From NCBI GenBank assembly GCA_965198865.1, contig CBDAQA010000025.1, positions 868,001 to 932,000 on the forward strand: a DNA stretch of 64,000 nucleotides. The letters run 5' to 3'. Under the pieces are notes generated by a model that was given only the letters and a program-made list of their open reading frames with translations, was not told the origin of the DNA and did no database searches. Source of the DNA: CBDAQA01 sp965198865 (GTDB taxonomy: Bacteria > Planctomycetota > Phycisphaerae > Tepidisphaerales > Tepidisphaeraceae). This document shows positions 1 to 8,191 of the stretch, one piece after another. How positions within the stretch are numbered: position 1 is the first letter of the stretch; each line of letters begins with the position of its first letter. The position numbers and the translations under genes were made by a program.

Positions 1-216
1 GAGCTGTCGCCCGACACGTTGGTGTTCGACGCCGTCTACAACCCGCCGCTGACGAAGCTGCTGCAACAAGCGACCGCCGCCGGTGCCCGGACCGCCAGCG
101 GCGTCGACATGTTCGTCCGCCAGGCCGCGGGACAGTTCGAGACGTGGACCGCCATTCCGGCTCCGGCGGATGCGATGCGGCAAGTCGTTGAGCGCCGGCT
201 GGCCGGGAAGGCCTGA
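1..216 (+). CDS. aroE: Shikimate dehydrogenase, C-terminal fragment (partial at window start)
   Basis: The frame is open from base 1 and stops at 214-216, so only about 71 C-terminal residues are in the window. The stretch 'VFDAVYNPPLTKLL' followed by 'GARTASGVDMFVRQAAGQF' and 'W' is the typical C-terminal signature of AroE, where the conserved Tyr-Asn-Pro and the Gln of 'QAA' sit near the shikimate site. The enzyme reduces 3-dehydroshikimate to shikimate with NADPH in the cytoplasmic aromatic amino acid pathway. Its stop overlaps the next start by one base (TGATG), so the two genes are probably translationally coupled. The call rests on motif recognition of a fragment. Confidence 0.82.
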   Translation, partial: ELSPDTLVFDAVYNPPLTKLLQQATAAGARTASGVDMFVRQAAGQFETWTAIPAPADAMRQVVERRLAGKA

Positions 217-1259
217 TGCTGACCTTTCCCCTCGGCACCGCGTCGCAGGGCGGCGACCGCCCGCCGCGGTGCCGGGGGTGCTCGTACCCGCTGGAGCAGC
301 TCGCCGAGCTGCGTTGCCCCGAGTGCGGCCGGCCGTTCGATCCGGCCGACCCCGCCACGTTCACCCGGCTGCCCGGGTTTCTGTTCTGGAAGTACTGGCT
401 GCCCGGCATCGCGCTGGCCGCCGTTGCGGGGCTGGCGTCGTTCGCCTCGTTCATCGCCGCAGGCGCAACTGGCTGGGGGTTCACCCTCGCCACGCCGACC
501 ATGATCGGCGCGCTGGTCGGCTACGGCGTCCGCGCCCGGTGGTTGGCCGCCGCGGCCGCCGCGCTGCCGGTCCTGGGCGCGGTCATCATGGCGACCGTTT
601 TCGCCCGTATTGAGGGGACGTTCTGCGGCGCCATTCTCGGCGCGATCGCCATCGTGCCGCTGCTGGTCGGCGCGGCGTGCGGCATCGTGCTCCGCTCGAC
701 GCTGAAGAACACCTCGTTCAGCCAGCGTTGGTACCTGCCGGTGCTGCTCTTGCTGTCGCTGCCCCCGGCAACCCATCTGGCCCAACAAACGTTCGGCGGC
801 CCCATCGCCATTGAGCAGCAGTCCACCGCGGCGAACGTCGCGGTTCCCGTCCACGTCGCCTGGAAGCGTCACCTGTTCGCCGAGGGCATCCCGCCCGCCG
901 AGGGCGGCCCCTACCGTCTCGGCTTGGTCCACCCCGTCGCCGTCGGCGGGTCCACCACGGCCGGCGGCACGTTCGTGTCGCGGTTCACCAAGGGGGCGAC
1001 GGCCGTCCGCATCACCCGCCGGGTCGAGGACCGCGAGCTCGACTGGACGTTCGTGACGCAGGACCACATCGAGGACATCGCCATCCGCCTGCTCGACGGC
1101 CGGATGACGTTCGATGCCCTCAACCCCGCCGACACGCGCGTCACGGTTTCCACGCGCTACCAGCCACTGATGACGCCCCGCTGGTGCTGGCGGCCGCTCG
1201 AGCGCTGGGCCGGCGACGCCACGCACCGACAGGTCTTGTCCGCCATGGGCGCGAGGTGA
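216..1259 (+). CDS. Membrane protein with N-terminal zinc ribbon
   Basis: This 347-residue protein has an N-terminal zinc ribbon at about residues 20-48 ('CRGCSYPL' ... 'CPECGRPFDP'). This arrangement is very common in planctomycete membrane proteins. Several hydrophobic segments follow between about residues 60 and 190 (four or five membrane spans). A soluble C-terminal domain of about 140 residues follows, with no motif I recognise. The start at 216 overlaps the aroE stop by one base. The cysteine pairs imply Zn binding on the cytoplasmic side. The function is unknown. Confidence 0.7.
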   Translation: MLTFPLGTASQGGDRPPRCRGCSYPLEQLAELRCPECGRPFDPADPATFTRLPGFLFWKYWLPGIALAAVAGLASFASFIAAGATGWGFTLATPTMIGALVGYGVRARWLAAAAAALPVLGAVIMATVFARIEGTFCGAILGAIAIVPLLVGAACGIVLRSTLKNTSFSQRWYLPVLLLLSLPPATHLAQQTFGGPIAIEQQSTAANVAVPVHVAWKRHLFAEGIPPAEGGPYRLGLVHPVAVGGSTTAGGTFVSRFTKGATAVRITRRVEDRELDWTFVTQDHIEDIAIRLLDGRMTFDALNPADTRVTVSTRYQPLMTPRWCWRPLERWAGDATHRQVLSAMGAR

Positions 1260-1303
1260 TGCGGTGACCGGACTGCCAGATTCGGCCCCGCGACCACCAT
1301 TGG

Positions 1304-1354
1304 CCCCGCCTCCGGCCGGGTTCCCGAACCCCGGCGGAGCCGGGGGCTAACGGA
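1304..1354. repeat. GC-rich hairpin ending in 'CTAACGGA', between convergent genes
   Basis: A perfect stem CCCCGGC/GCCGGGG (1329-1345) with a 3-nt loop is followed by 'GGGGGCTAACGGA'. Very similar hairpin-plus-'CYAACGGA' units occur at 25954-26004 and 37236-37265, so this is a dispersed short repeat. It lies between convergent genes and could end transcription from both sides, but it has no T-tract. Confidence 0.55.
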
Positions 1355-1364
1355 GGTCGCGGGC

Positions 1365-2621
1365 TCACGTCAACTCGCACAGCAGCACCTCGCGCCGGCA
1401 GTTCCACCGCAGCGGTAGCGTGTCGGCGCACCCGCGGCTGACCAACATCGCGCACGCGCCGGATTGGAAACGCAGCCCCGTCCACCGGTTCACCCAACAG
1501 CCCGGCCACAGGCGGCCGTCGGGCAGCGACCGCAGGACGCACTGGCCGCCGTGCAGGTGCCCGGCCAGGACCAGGCGGACCCCGCTCGCCGCCGCGCTCC
1601 GGAACACGGCCGGGTCGTGACCGCACAGCACGTCGGCATCGTTCGACGCCGAGAGGGACACGCCGTTGGGCACTGCGGCGCAGAGCAACCACCCTCCGCC
1701 GCCGCGCTCAACCGCCTGTCGTACCAGCGATATCCCAAGACGACGATCGTGATTCCCGGCCACGGCAAACACCGGCGAGCGGGCAGTCAGTCCACGCACC
1801 AGTTCCGCGAGTGGGGCCAAGCCCGCCGGCACGTCGGCGAGATCGCCGCCCAGCACGACGATGTGCGGTTCGGCGCTGGCCGCGGCGGCGAGCACCTGTT
1901 CCGGCACGCGCCCGTTCCACCGCCGGCCAAGGTGCAGATCGCTGGCGTACAGCAGGCGCGTCGGCGACGAGAGCCCGAACCCCTCGACGCGCTCCCGCCG
2001 AACGAGAAGCGGTCGCGTCGCGCCGACCTCCAGCAGAGCCCAGCGGCCCCGCAGTGGGTTCTTGGGCGGGGCGAGAATCACCCGCGGCGGAGCCGCTGGG
2101 CTCTGCTGCCGGACGCGCTCGTACCACGCGCACACGGCTAGGCACCCGACGCACCAGCATCGCCTGAATCCGCGACCGCCCAGCCCGCCCAGCAGCATGT
2201 ACGACGCGATCGGCAACACGCGGCGAACGACCGCCACCGTGCCGCCGGCACGCACGGTCAGCCGGCGCGCCGCGACGAACGGCCGTCGATCGCCGTCGAG
2301 CGCGATCGGGAACAGGAACACCATCTGCGCCTCGACGGCGTAAAAGGCGAGCGGCCCCACGGCGAACCCCGCGGGCCAAACCCCCAGCCGCGCGCAGGCC
2401 GCCATCGCGACCGCGGCGGCGACGGCGGCCGCCCCGTACTTGATGACGCCAAGTCGGCCGAACGGTGGCGAACCGACCGGCACATCGCCGCCGCGCAGCG
2501 CCCGCAGCGCGATCCGCATCCACTCGCCACCGCCCCTGAACCCGCGCACGGATCTCGCCGCCGCGCGCAGGGTCGGATCGGGTCCGTCGAACAGCTCGGC
2601 CGCCCGGCGCAGGTCACCCAT
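1365..2621 (-). CDS. YkuE-type metallophosphoesterase with membrane N-terminus and an in-frame palindromic insert
   Basis: This is a 418-residue calcineurin-like phosphoesterase. The metal-binding motifs are present in order: 'SDLHLG' (D228, H230), 'GGDLAD', 'GNHDR' and 'GHLHGG'. The 'LPLRWN' type of ending is usual for the YkuE/MPP_YaeI group. Hydrophobic segments in residues 60-165 suggest a membrane-anchored N-terminal half. Residues about 172-197 are encoded by a 78-bp palindrome that is also found outside genes in this window. It sits between the membrane part and the catalytic domain, and the frame stays open. The start overlaps the end of the upstream membrane gene by 8 nt, which points to coupling. 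The physiological substrate is unknown; relatives act on phosphodiesters or UDP-lipids. Confidence 0.8.
   Translation of the reverse strand: MGDLRRAAELFDGPDPTLRAAARSVRGFRGGGEWMRIALRALRGGDVPVGSPPFGRLGVIKYGAAAVAAAVAMAACARLGVWPAGFAVGPLAFYAVEAQMVFLFPIALDGDRRPFVAARRLTVRAGGTVAVVRRVLPIASYMLLGGLGGRGFRRCWCVGCLAVCAWYERVRQQSPAAPPRVILAPPKNPLRGRWALLEVGATRPLLVRRERVEGFGLSSPTRLLYASDLHLGRRWNGRVPEQVLAAAASAEPHIVVLGGDLADVPAGLAPLAELVRGLTARSPVFAVAGNHDRRLGISLVRQAVERGGGGWLLCAAVPNGVSLSASNDADVLCGHDPAVFRSAAASGVRLVLAGHLHGGQCVLRSLPDGRLWPGCWVNRWTGLRFQSGACAMLVSRGCADTLPLRWNCRREVLLCELT
2031..2108. repeat. 78-bp palindromic element inside a coding sequence
   Basis: The arms at 2031-2063 and 2075-2108 are imperfect reverse complements, and their outer parts (CAGCAGAGCCCAGCGG / CCGCTGGGCTCTGCTG) pair perfectly. 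The same arm sequence forms a perfect palindrome at 5677-5765 and a decayed one at 60741-60823. The length is 26 codons exactly, and it contributes a Pro/Arg-rich segment to the metallophosphoesterase without breaking its frame. Confidence 0.8.
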
Positions 2622-3177
2622 GCGGCCCGCCGCGGGCGACGAAGCACCAGTGGACCCACGCCAGCCACGCCAGCCCGTTGCCGATCGTCAGCAACCGATG
2701 GGTGAGCGTCTCCGTCCAACCGCAGCGGCGGTGATAGCGGTACTCGTCGTGACAGATCAACACGACGGTGACCATCGCGACGACCAGGATCGGCACCAGC
2801 CATTGTCCCGGCCGCTCAACGACCGACGCCACCGCCATGAGGCCGAACAACGGCAACCCCCCGCCCGCCAGTGCCGCCAGATGCGCGCGGTGTTCGCCCC
2901 GTCCGACCGAGGTCGTGCCCGACCGGTGGATGGCCCAGTCGACCACCCCGCCGACCGTCGCCGCGGTGCCGCAGGCGGCGATCGCCCACAGCTCCCACGG
3001 GTACCGCGACGGCTGCCCGACCCACTCGAACCCTGGCCGCCCGCGAATGGCGACCAGCGCCAACGGGAAGCCCGTGGCCGGCGCGAGTAGCGCCACCAGG
3101 GCCGCTGCACCGTGTCGGCTGACCCGTCGCCGGGCCGCCCGGGCGGGGTCGGGTTGGATCACATCAGTGCCAGCCAT
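2614..3177 (-). CDS. Integral membrane protein, partner of the metallophosphoesterase
   Basis: This 187-residue protein has about four or five predicted membrane segments and a cytoplasmic stretch 'CHDEYRYHRRCGWTETLTHRLL' before the last one. I do not recognise a characterised family. Its stop overlaps the metallophosphoesterase start by 8 nt, so the two are likely one transcript and perhaps one complex. The ATG at 3177 is preceded by a GGACCTCC stretch and a small hairpin (3183-3199, TCCAAC/GTTGGA), which could influence translation initiation. Confidence 0.65.
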   Translation of the reverse strand: MAGTDVIQPDPARAARRRVSRHGAAALVALLAPATGFPLALVAIRGRPGFEWVGQPSRYPWELWAIAACGTAATVGGVVDWAIHRSGTTSVGRGEHRAHLAALAGGGLPLFGLMAVASVVERPGQWLVPILVVAMVTVVLICHDEYRYHRRCGWTETLTHRLLTIGNGLAWLAWVHWCFVARGGPHG

Positions 3178-3277
3178 GGAGGTCCAACGAACGGTTGGAC
3201 TTTACCATAGAAAGTGATTGACTTGCAACCGGCGATGCCGATGGAACGCTCGCGGTTGCCACCCGCGGATTCGTCTC

Positions 3278-4798
3278 TCAGTGCGACACCACGTACATGA
3301 ACAGGTCCACGCCCAATCGCAGCGCGTCCTGGTCGCTGTAGCCGTCGTTGTACGCCCGCGGCAGTTGCTCCCACCCGGCCGACAGGCTGATCGGGCTGTA
3401 GATCACCGGCCACTGGCCGTCGACCTGGATGCCCTTGAGCTGCGGCGTGTTCACGCCGGGGTTCAGCCGCTCGCCGAGCGGCGACAGCTTCACGTGGCTC
3501 TCGTCGAACACGAACTTGAACATCGGGTGGTCGGCCGGCACGTCGGTCAGCGCCCGGTCGGGGTACAGCTTCTTCATCTCGGCGTCGAAGCCGTCGCGGA
3601 ACTCCTGGTTGCCCACGGCCGCGTCGACGATCAGCGTCCCGCCCTGGTCCAGGTACTGCCGCAGCCGCTTGCGGGCACCGTCGCTGAACTCGAACTTCCG
3701 CTGCCCGGCCATGAACAGCACCGGGTAGCTGTAGATGTCCGACTTCTCCGGGTCGACCGGCACCCGCTTGAACTGCACGTGCAGCGTGGTGGACTGGTCG
3801 ATCGTCTTCAGCAGGTTCGGCACGCCATGGGGCGTGGGGTCCCAGTCGCCGTTGTGGACGATCTGGCCCAACACCAGCTGGTCCCGGGTGGCGTCGGTCG
3901 CCTGGTGGTACACCTTCTGGTGGTCGAAGAACCGGCCGTACTGGTACTCGGCCAGGCAGTAGGTGACGATGTTCCCGCCCAGCTTCAGCGCGTCGTTCTG
4001 GTCGTACAGGATCCCGCCGGGGATGGGGTCGGCGTTCGCGTCCCAGCCGCAGGAGAGGTCGATCGGCGAGAAGATGACGGCCGCCCGCGTGCCGATGTTG
4101 ATCGTCTCGAGCAGCCCCGCGCTGGTCGGCACGGTCAGCCAGGGGTCGGTCCCCTTGCGGACGCGCATCGCGTTGATGTCGTAGTAGCTGGAGTAGATCG
4201 GGTGGCTCGGCCCGACGGGGGCGAGGTCCCGGTCGGGGAACACGCGGGCGATCTGCCGGCGGAAGCTGTCGTTGAACGCCTTGCGGCCGCAGCTGCTGTG
4301 GACGACCAGCGTGCCGCCGTCCATCAGGTACTGCCGCAGCTTGGCGATCGTGACGTCGTCCCAGTCGGGCATCGCCTGCCATCCGGTGAAGTACAGGATC
4401 GGCAGCTCCGTTGGATCGTAGCTGAACCGGGCGAAGTCGGTGCCCACGTACCGGTACTTCTGCCCCAGCTCGCCGTTGGTGAACTCGACCCACCGCTCGA
4501 TGTCGATGATCGTGTTGCCCCACGTGCCCCCGGCCAGCTGCACCTGCCCGCGGGGGAACGTGATGTTGCCAACCAGCGCCGGCGGGCTGGGCTCGCGCTT
4601 CTTCTCGCTCCGCCGCAGCGGCGTGGCCGGCAGCGGCAGCGGGGGCATCCCCTCGCCCCCGTTCCGCCGCTGCGGGGCGGCCTTGGGCGCGATGTTCGCC
4701 TTGGGGTTCACGAAGTCGTCGGCCCGCCCGACCGACGGCACCATGACGACCAGCGACAGTACCGCGGCGACGACCGACCGGCGGGCAAGTTGACACAT
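3278..4798 (-). CDS. Exported protein with two tandem DUF4159 domains
   Basis: This 506-residue protein begins with a signal peptide (about residues 1-26, ending 'SVGRADD'). A Pro-rich linker follows, then two related domains at about residues 135-300 and 325-505. Each has the DUF4159 pattern: a hydrophobic strand ('LPILYFTG', 'YPVLFMAG'), 'LRQYLxxGGTL', a Phe-rich helix, and 'HPI/HPM' followed by a long insert. DUF4159 has a glutamine-amidotransferase-like fold without a known activity. It is frequent in planctomycetes near MoxR and von Willebrand proteins. The start has an AGGAG site 6-7 nt upstream. It is divergent from a ThuA-domain gene of the same general fold. Function unknown. Confidence 0.78.
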   Translation of the reverse strand: MCQLARRSVVAAVLSLVVMVPSVGRADDFVNPKANIAPKAAPQRRNGGEGMPPLPLPATPLRRSEKKREPSPPALVGNITFPRGQVQLAGGTWGNTIIDIERWVEFTNGELGQKYRYVGTDFARFSYDPTELPILYFTGWQAMPDWDDVTIAKLRQYLMDGGTLVVHSSCGRKAFNDSFRRQIARVFPDRDLAPVGPSHPIYSSYYDINAMRVRKGTDPWLTVPTSAGLLETINIGTRAAVIFSPIDLSCGWDANADPIPGGILYDQNDALKLGGNIVTYCLAEYQYGRFFDHQKVYHQATDATRDQLVLGQIVHNGDWDPTPHGVPNLLKTIDQSTTLHVQFKRVPVDPEKSDIYSYPVLFMAGQRKFEFSDGARKRLRQYLDQGGTLIVDAAVGNQEFRDGFDAEMKKLYPDRALTDVPADHPMFKFVFDESHVKLSPLGERLNPGVNTPQLKGIQVDGQWPVIYSPISLSAGWEQLPRAYNDGYSDQDALRLGVDLFMYVVSH

Positions 4799-4896
4799 GG
4801 CGGGCTCCTGTTACGGGAACTACAACCGCCACCGGCAAAAGTTGTCGCGCATTACCGATCCGTTAACGTCCCGCGCCCGAAGGCGAGCCCAACCCT

Positions 4897-5670
4897 ATGT
4901 CCACCGAGCAGCCCACCGTCGAGCGGCCCACCGTCGAGCGGCCCCCCATCCGCGTCACCGTCTGGCACGAGTTCCGCCACGAGAAGACCAACCCGCGCGT
5001 GGCCGAGGTCTACCCCCACGGCATGCACGAGGCGATCGCCGGCCACCTGCGACAACAGCCGGGCCTATCGGTCGCCACCGCCACCCTGGACGAGCACGAG
5101 GCCGGCCTCATCGACGAACGGCTGAACCACACCGATGTGCTGACCTGGTGGGGTCACATGGCCCACAGCGACGTGCAGGACCTGATCGTCGAGCGGATCT
5201 ACAACCGCGTCGTCCGCCAGGGCATGGGGCTGGTCGTGCTGCACAGCGGCCACTTCTCCAAGGTGTTCCGCAAGCTGATGGGCACCACCTGCGACCTGAA
5301 GTGGCGCGTCGACCCGCCCAGCCGCGAGACGCTGTGGGTCACCCGCCCCGGCCACCCGATCGTCCAGCACATCGACGACCACTTCGTGCTGGACCAGGAG
5401 GAGATGTACGGCGAGTACTTCGACGTGCCCGAGCCCGACAGCACGTTCCTCATCAGCAGCTTCGACGGCGGCGAGGTGTTCCGCAGCGGCATGACTTGGC
5501 GCCGCGGCGCCGGCAAGATCGCCTACCTCCGCCCCGGCCACGAGACCTACCCGACGTACCACAACCCGGTGGTGCTGAAGATGATCGAGAACGCCGTTCG
5601 ATGGGCCGCCCCGACGCTGCCCGCCGCGCCGCACACGTTCGGCAAGCGCGAGTTGGGGTGGATCAAGTGA
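4897..5670 (+). CDS. ThuA-domain protein (trehalose utilisation-like)
   Basis: This 257-residue protein is a ThuA-like domain throughout: 'IRVTVWHEFRHEKTNPRV', 'VYPHGMHEAIAG', 'DVLTWWGHMAHSDV', 'GMGLVVLHSGHFSKVF' and 'GAGKIAYLRPGHETYPTYHNP'. ThuA belongs to the class I glutamine amidotransferase-like superfamily and is linked to sugar catabolism in rhizobia; the enzymatic role of most members is unsettled. There is no signal peptide, so it should act in the cytoplasm. The first residues contain a short tandem duplication (EQPTVERPTVERPP). A promoter may lie in 4841-4863. The gene ends 7 bp before a perfect palindrome. Confidence 0.82.
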   Translation: MSTEQPTVERPTVERPPIRVTVWHEFRHEKTNPRVAEVYPHGMHEAIAGHLRQQPGLSVATATLDEHEAGLIDERLNHTDVLTWWGHMAHSDVQDLIVERIYNRVVRQGMGLVVLHSGHFSKVFRKLMGTTCDLKWRVDPPSRETLWVTRPGHPIVQHIDDHFVLDQEEMYGEYFDVPEPDSTFLISSFDGGEVFRSGMTWRRGAGKIAYLRPGHETYPTYHNPVVLKMIENAVRWAAPTLPAAPHTFGKRELGWIK

Positions 5671-5676
5671 CCCCCG

Positions 5677-5765
5677 CAACAGAGCCCAGCGGCTCCGCCG
5701 CGGGTTCTTCGTTCGCTCCGTTCGCACGCCAGAAGAACCCGCGGCGGAGCCGCTGGGCTCTGTTG
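5677..5765. repeat. Perfect 34-bp inverted repeat between convergent genes
   Basis: The arms at 5677-5710 and 5732-5765 are exact reverse complements of 34 nt around a 21-nt loop. The sequence is the best-preserved copy of the family also seen at 2031-2108 and 60741-60823. It fills almost the whole gap between two convergent genes (ends at 5670 and 5767), so it may also serve as a two-way terminator. Confidence 0.9.
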
Positions 5766-5766
5766 C

Positions 5767-7218
5767 TCAGCGCCGAATCCGCACCGTGTACTCCAACGGC
5801 CAATCCGCCAACAGCGGGTCGTGATCCTCCAGCGTCGCCACCCCGTTCTCCACCCGGTACTCGAACGGCTTCCCCGTCACCGGGTTGTCCGGCACCGGCG
5901 TGTCGGTCACATTGGCCAGCTGCTGGGGCAGTTGACCATCGTGAGCCGCCGCGTACGACCGCAGCGCTTCGACGGCCGTGAGCGCGGCAAAGCGCCTTTC
6001 GGTCATCGCGAATGTAACGGGCAAGGCCCGAAAGAACGGCAGCGCTACCGCCGACGGGCTTTGTGCCGTGATGCCCAGTTCCCGCAATCGGCCCGCCACG
6101 GCCGCCCAGCGCGGCATCAGTTGTGGGTACGGCAGGTCGAGCAGCTTCGCCGCCTCGTCCGACGCGGCCTGATCCTGCTCGATCAAATACGTCGCCGCCA
6201 GCAACTGCGGGTCGACTTTGGCCGCCTCGGCGGCCGACAGCCGGCGCGTCCTGGCGTAGTACGCCGACGATTCCGGCAGCAGCGTGGCCGCCCCAGCGTT
6301 GGCCGTCCGGACCGTCTCGGCCAGCGTCGGGCCCGATTGCTGGGGCGGGTTGCCAGCCTGCGTGACGACGTACGGCTGAAGCGCCGCGAATGCCGCGCAC
6401 TGCTCGGCGTAAGCGCGCCAGTCGTCGGCCGTGATTCCACCCGAACGCCCCTTGGCCAGCACGGGAATGACCGACAGCAGGAACGCCCGGTCGCCCCGCA
6501 CGGCGTCGGCCAGCGGCACGACCGGCCGGCACAGGGGCCGAAGCGCCCAGTACAGATTGGGCGCGTCCGGCCGGTCCATCAGTTCCGGCAGGTTGGGGGC
6601 GATACCACCATAGATAATGTCGCCGACCAAGCCGTTCACCACGACCGAACCCCGTCCGACCGCCCGGCCCAATTCGACCTGCCACCGCATGGTCTCCACG
6701 GCCTCGTCGATGCGTCCGGCCCGCGTGAGGAACGTCGTGCGGCAGCTCAACACGTTGGACAACAGCCGGAGATTGTTCAGCCAAGGCGTGTACTGGAGGC
6801 TGCTCACGGGCAGGTCCCAGTTGCACCGGTCGTATCGGCTCGCTTGGTCGAGCAGGACGAAGGTCTCGGACCGGCCGCCGAACAACGGGCCGATGATGGC
6901 CGCGAACGCCGCGTTGTCGTGGCGGTCCATCTCGGCGTCCACCGCCTTGTCCATCGCGTCCGACTGCTCGGCCGAGACGGTCAGGGCGGCCTCCAGGTAC
7001 GCCTGCGCCGCGTTGCCCGGCCGCCGGTCGGCCGGGCTGGTCGTCAACTGGTAGCGTAGGGCCGGCGTCGGTGGCGGCGTCGGCGTCAGCTCGAAGGCCC
7101 GCGTGTCGACCGTCCGCCGCGTAGCCGGCCGCGACGCTGGCCGCGAAGCCGGAACAGCCGCCGCTGCTGCGAGGCAGAGGGGCACCGATACGATCGGTGT
7201 GATCATTCGCTTCACCAT
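5767..7218 (-). CDS. Exported hypothetical protein (planctomycete type)
   Basis: This is a 483-residue product from the ATG at 7218, chosen because GGAG lies 6-9 nt upstream and a signal peptide follows at once (residues 1-25, then a Ser/Pro/Thr-rich linker). A longer frame exists upstream but would overlap the preceding gene completely. The C-terminal part, 'AVEALRSYAAAHDGQLP' and 'PDNPVTGKPFEYRVENGVATL', resembles the end of many planctomycete exported proteins in which a helix is followed by a small beta sheet. I see no catalytic motif. It is the last gene of an operon with an ECF sigma factor and a small membrane protein, which suggests it belongs to the response that sigma factor controls. 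Confidence 0.65.
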   Translation of the reverse strand: MVKRMITPIVSVPLCLAAAAAVPASRPASRPATRRTVDTRAFELTPTPPPTPALRYQLTTSPADRRPGNAAQAYLEAALTVSAEQSDAMDKAVDAEMDRHDNAAFAAIIGPLFGGRSETFVLLDQASRYDRCNWDLPVSSLQYTPWLNNLRLLSNVLSCRTTFLTRAGRIDEAVETMRWQVELGRAVGRGSVVVNGLVGDIIYGGIAPNLPELMDRPDAPNLYWALRPLCRPVVPLADAVRGDRAFLLSVIPVLAKGRSGGITADDWRAYAEQCAAFAALQPYVVTQAGNPPQQSGPTLAETVRTANAGAATLLPESSAYYARTRRLSAAEAAKVDPQLLAATYLIEQDQAASDEAAKLLDLPYPQLMPRWAAVAGRLRELGITAQSPSAVALPFFRALPVTFAMTERRFAALTAVEALRSYAAAHDGQLPQQLANVTDTPVPDNPVTGKPFEYRVENGVATLEDHDPLLADWPLEYTVRIRR

Positions 7219-7228
7219 GGATCTCCGT

Positions 7229-7618
7229 TCACTCAAAATCGGACGGCCGGACCTGTCTGACAGCGGGCAGTCGGACGGCCGGCAGCACGTCCAACCCGCT
7301 GACCAACGCCAGCGACCGCTGCCGCCAGCCATCCACATCGGGAACGCCGGTGACACGATCGGATTCACCCCGCGGCACTTGAACGATTGGGACGCCGATC
7401 GGCGGGACGACCGGCCGATCGCGCACGACCCATGGCACCACCGCCGCGAGAACGGCGGCCCCGACGACCGCCCGCCAGCGGTTCACCCCGCGCCGCCCCG
7501 CCGCCGCCCGCCCAGCCGCGTACGCGGCGGCGATGGGGTCGGCCTGCGCCGCCATCGGCTTCAACGACGCCAGCATCGCCTCGAACCCGTCGTCTACTGC
7601 ATCTGCTTCGTTTGCCAT
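7229..7618 (-). CDS. Small single-span membrane protein, possible anti-sigma factor
   Basis: The 129-residue product starts at the ATG at 7618, inside the end of the sigma factor gene (25-nt overlap). An N-terminal cytoplasmic segment of about 45 residues is followed by one membrane helix ('AVVGAAVLAAVVPWVV') and a short outer domain. This topology, and translation coupled to an ECF sigma factor, fit an anti-sigma factor. No zinc-binding HxxxCxxC motif is visible, so the role is inferred from position only. Confidence 0.5.
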   Translation of the reverse strand: MANEADAVDDGFEAMLASLKPMAAQADPIAAAYAAGRAAAGRRGVNRWRAVVGAAVLAAVVPWVVRDRPVVPPIGVPIVQVPRGESDRVTGVPDVDGWRQRSLALVSGLDVLPAVRLPAVRQVRPSDFE

Positions 7619-8115
7619 GACGGCTCCAGAATGTCCCGCAGTTGTTTGAGGCCCGCCGCGTGGCGGGCGTGGGCGGTGGACAGGCTGCACCCGACCACCT
7701 CGGCGATGGCGGCGAAGCCGAGCTCGCCCCAGATGCGCAGGACGACCACCTCGCGCAGCTCATCGGGCAACCGCCGCACCGCCGCCTCGGCGGACGCCGC
7801 GTCCAATCGATGGCCGGCCGACGGTTCGAACCAATCCGCTGGGGCGACCGCCCGCTCGCGCTTCCGCCGTCGGCTCGACGCCCGCGCCCCGTCGACGGCC
7901 GCGTTCCGCACGGCCCGGTACGCCCACGAAAGCGGGTCGGCCGGGACGTCGGCCAGCGACAGCAGCGACACGAGCACCGACTGCACGGCGTCCTCCGCCG
8001 CAGTCGCGTCGGGCGACCACTGCCGACCGTACAACGCCAACGCCGGTGCCCGCTCGGCCACGAGCCGCGCCGCGTCCGAAAGTCGGCGGCGGCGATCGGC
8101 GTCGGCGGTTCCCAT
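7594..8115 (-). CDS. ECF-family RNA polymerase sigma factor
   Basis: This 173-residue protein contains region 2 (about residues 35-85, 'DAVQSVLVSLLSL' and 'SWAYRAVRNAAVDGAR') and region 4 (about residues 110-165, 'RRLPDELREVVVLRIWGELGFAAIAEVVGCSLSTAHARHAAGLKQL'), which holds the helix-turn-helix for the -35 element. Length and order are those of ECF sigma factors. It is the first gene of a three-gene unit with a likely membrane regulator and an exported protein, and it is divergent from a Uma2 gene. The regulon cannot be deduced from this window. Confidence 0.85.
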   Translation of the reverse strand: MGTADADRRRRLSDAARLVAERAPALALYGRQWSPDATAAEDAVQSVLVSLLSLADVPADPLSWAYRAVRNAAVDGARASSRRRKRERAVAPADWFEPSAGHRLDAASAEAAVRRLPDELREVVVLRIWGELGFAAIAEVVGCSLSTAHARHAAGLKQLRDILEPSWQTKQMQ

Positions 8116-8191
8116 GCGGCGTCAACTGTAAGACGGCACGGCCGCCCAACTTTTCGGCCAACCTGATATCATGCGGGAACAGGAGTCACTG

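Noticed and set aside
3159..4838. 559-codon frame overlapping the DUF4159 gene on the same strand
   Set aside because: Arg/Pro/Ala-rich shadow without domains; the 506-codon frame has a signal peptide, a ribosome binding site and two recognisable domains.
5767..7368. N-terminal extension of the exported protein up to 7368
   Set aside because: It overlaps the preceding gene almost entirely, lacks a start signal and would hide the signal peptide; the ATG at 7218 has GGAG upstream.
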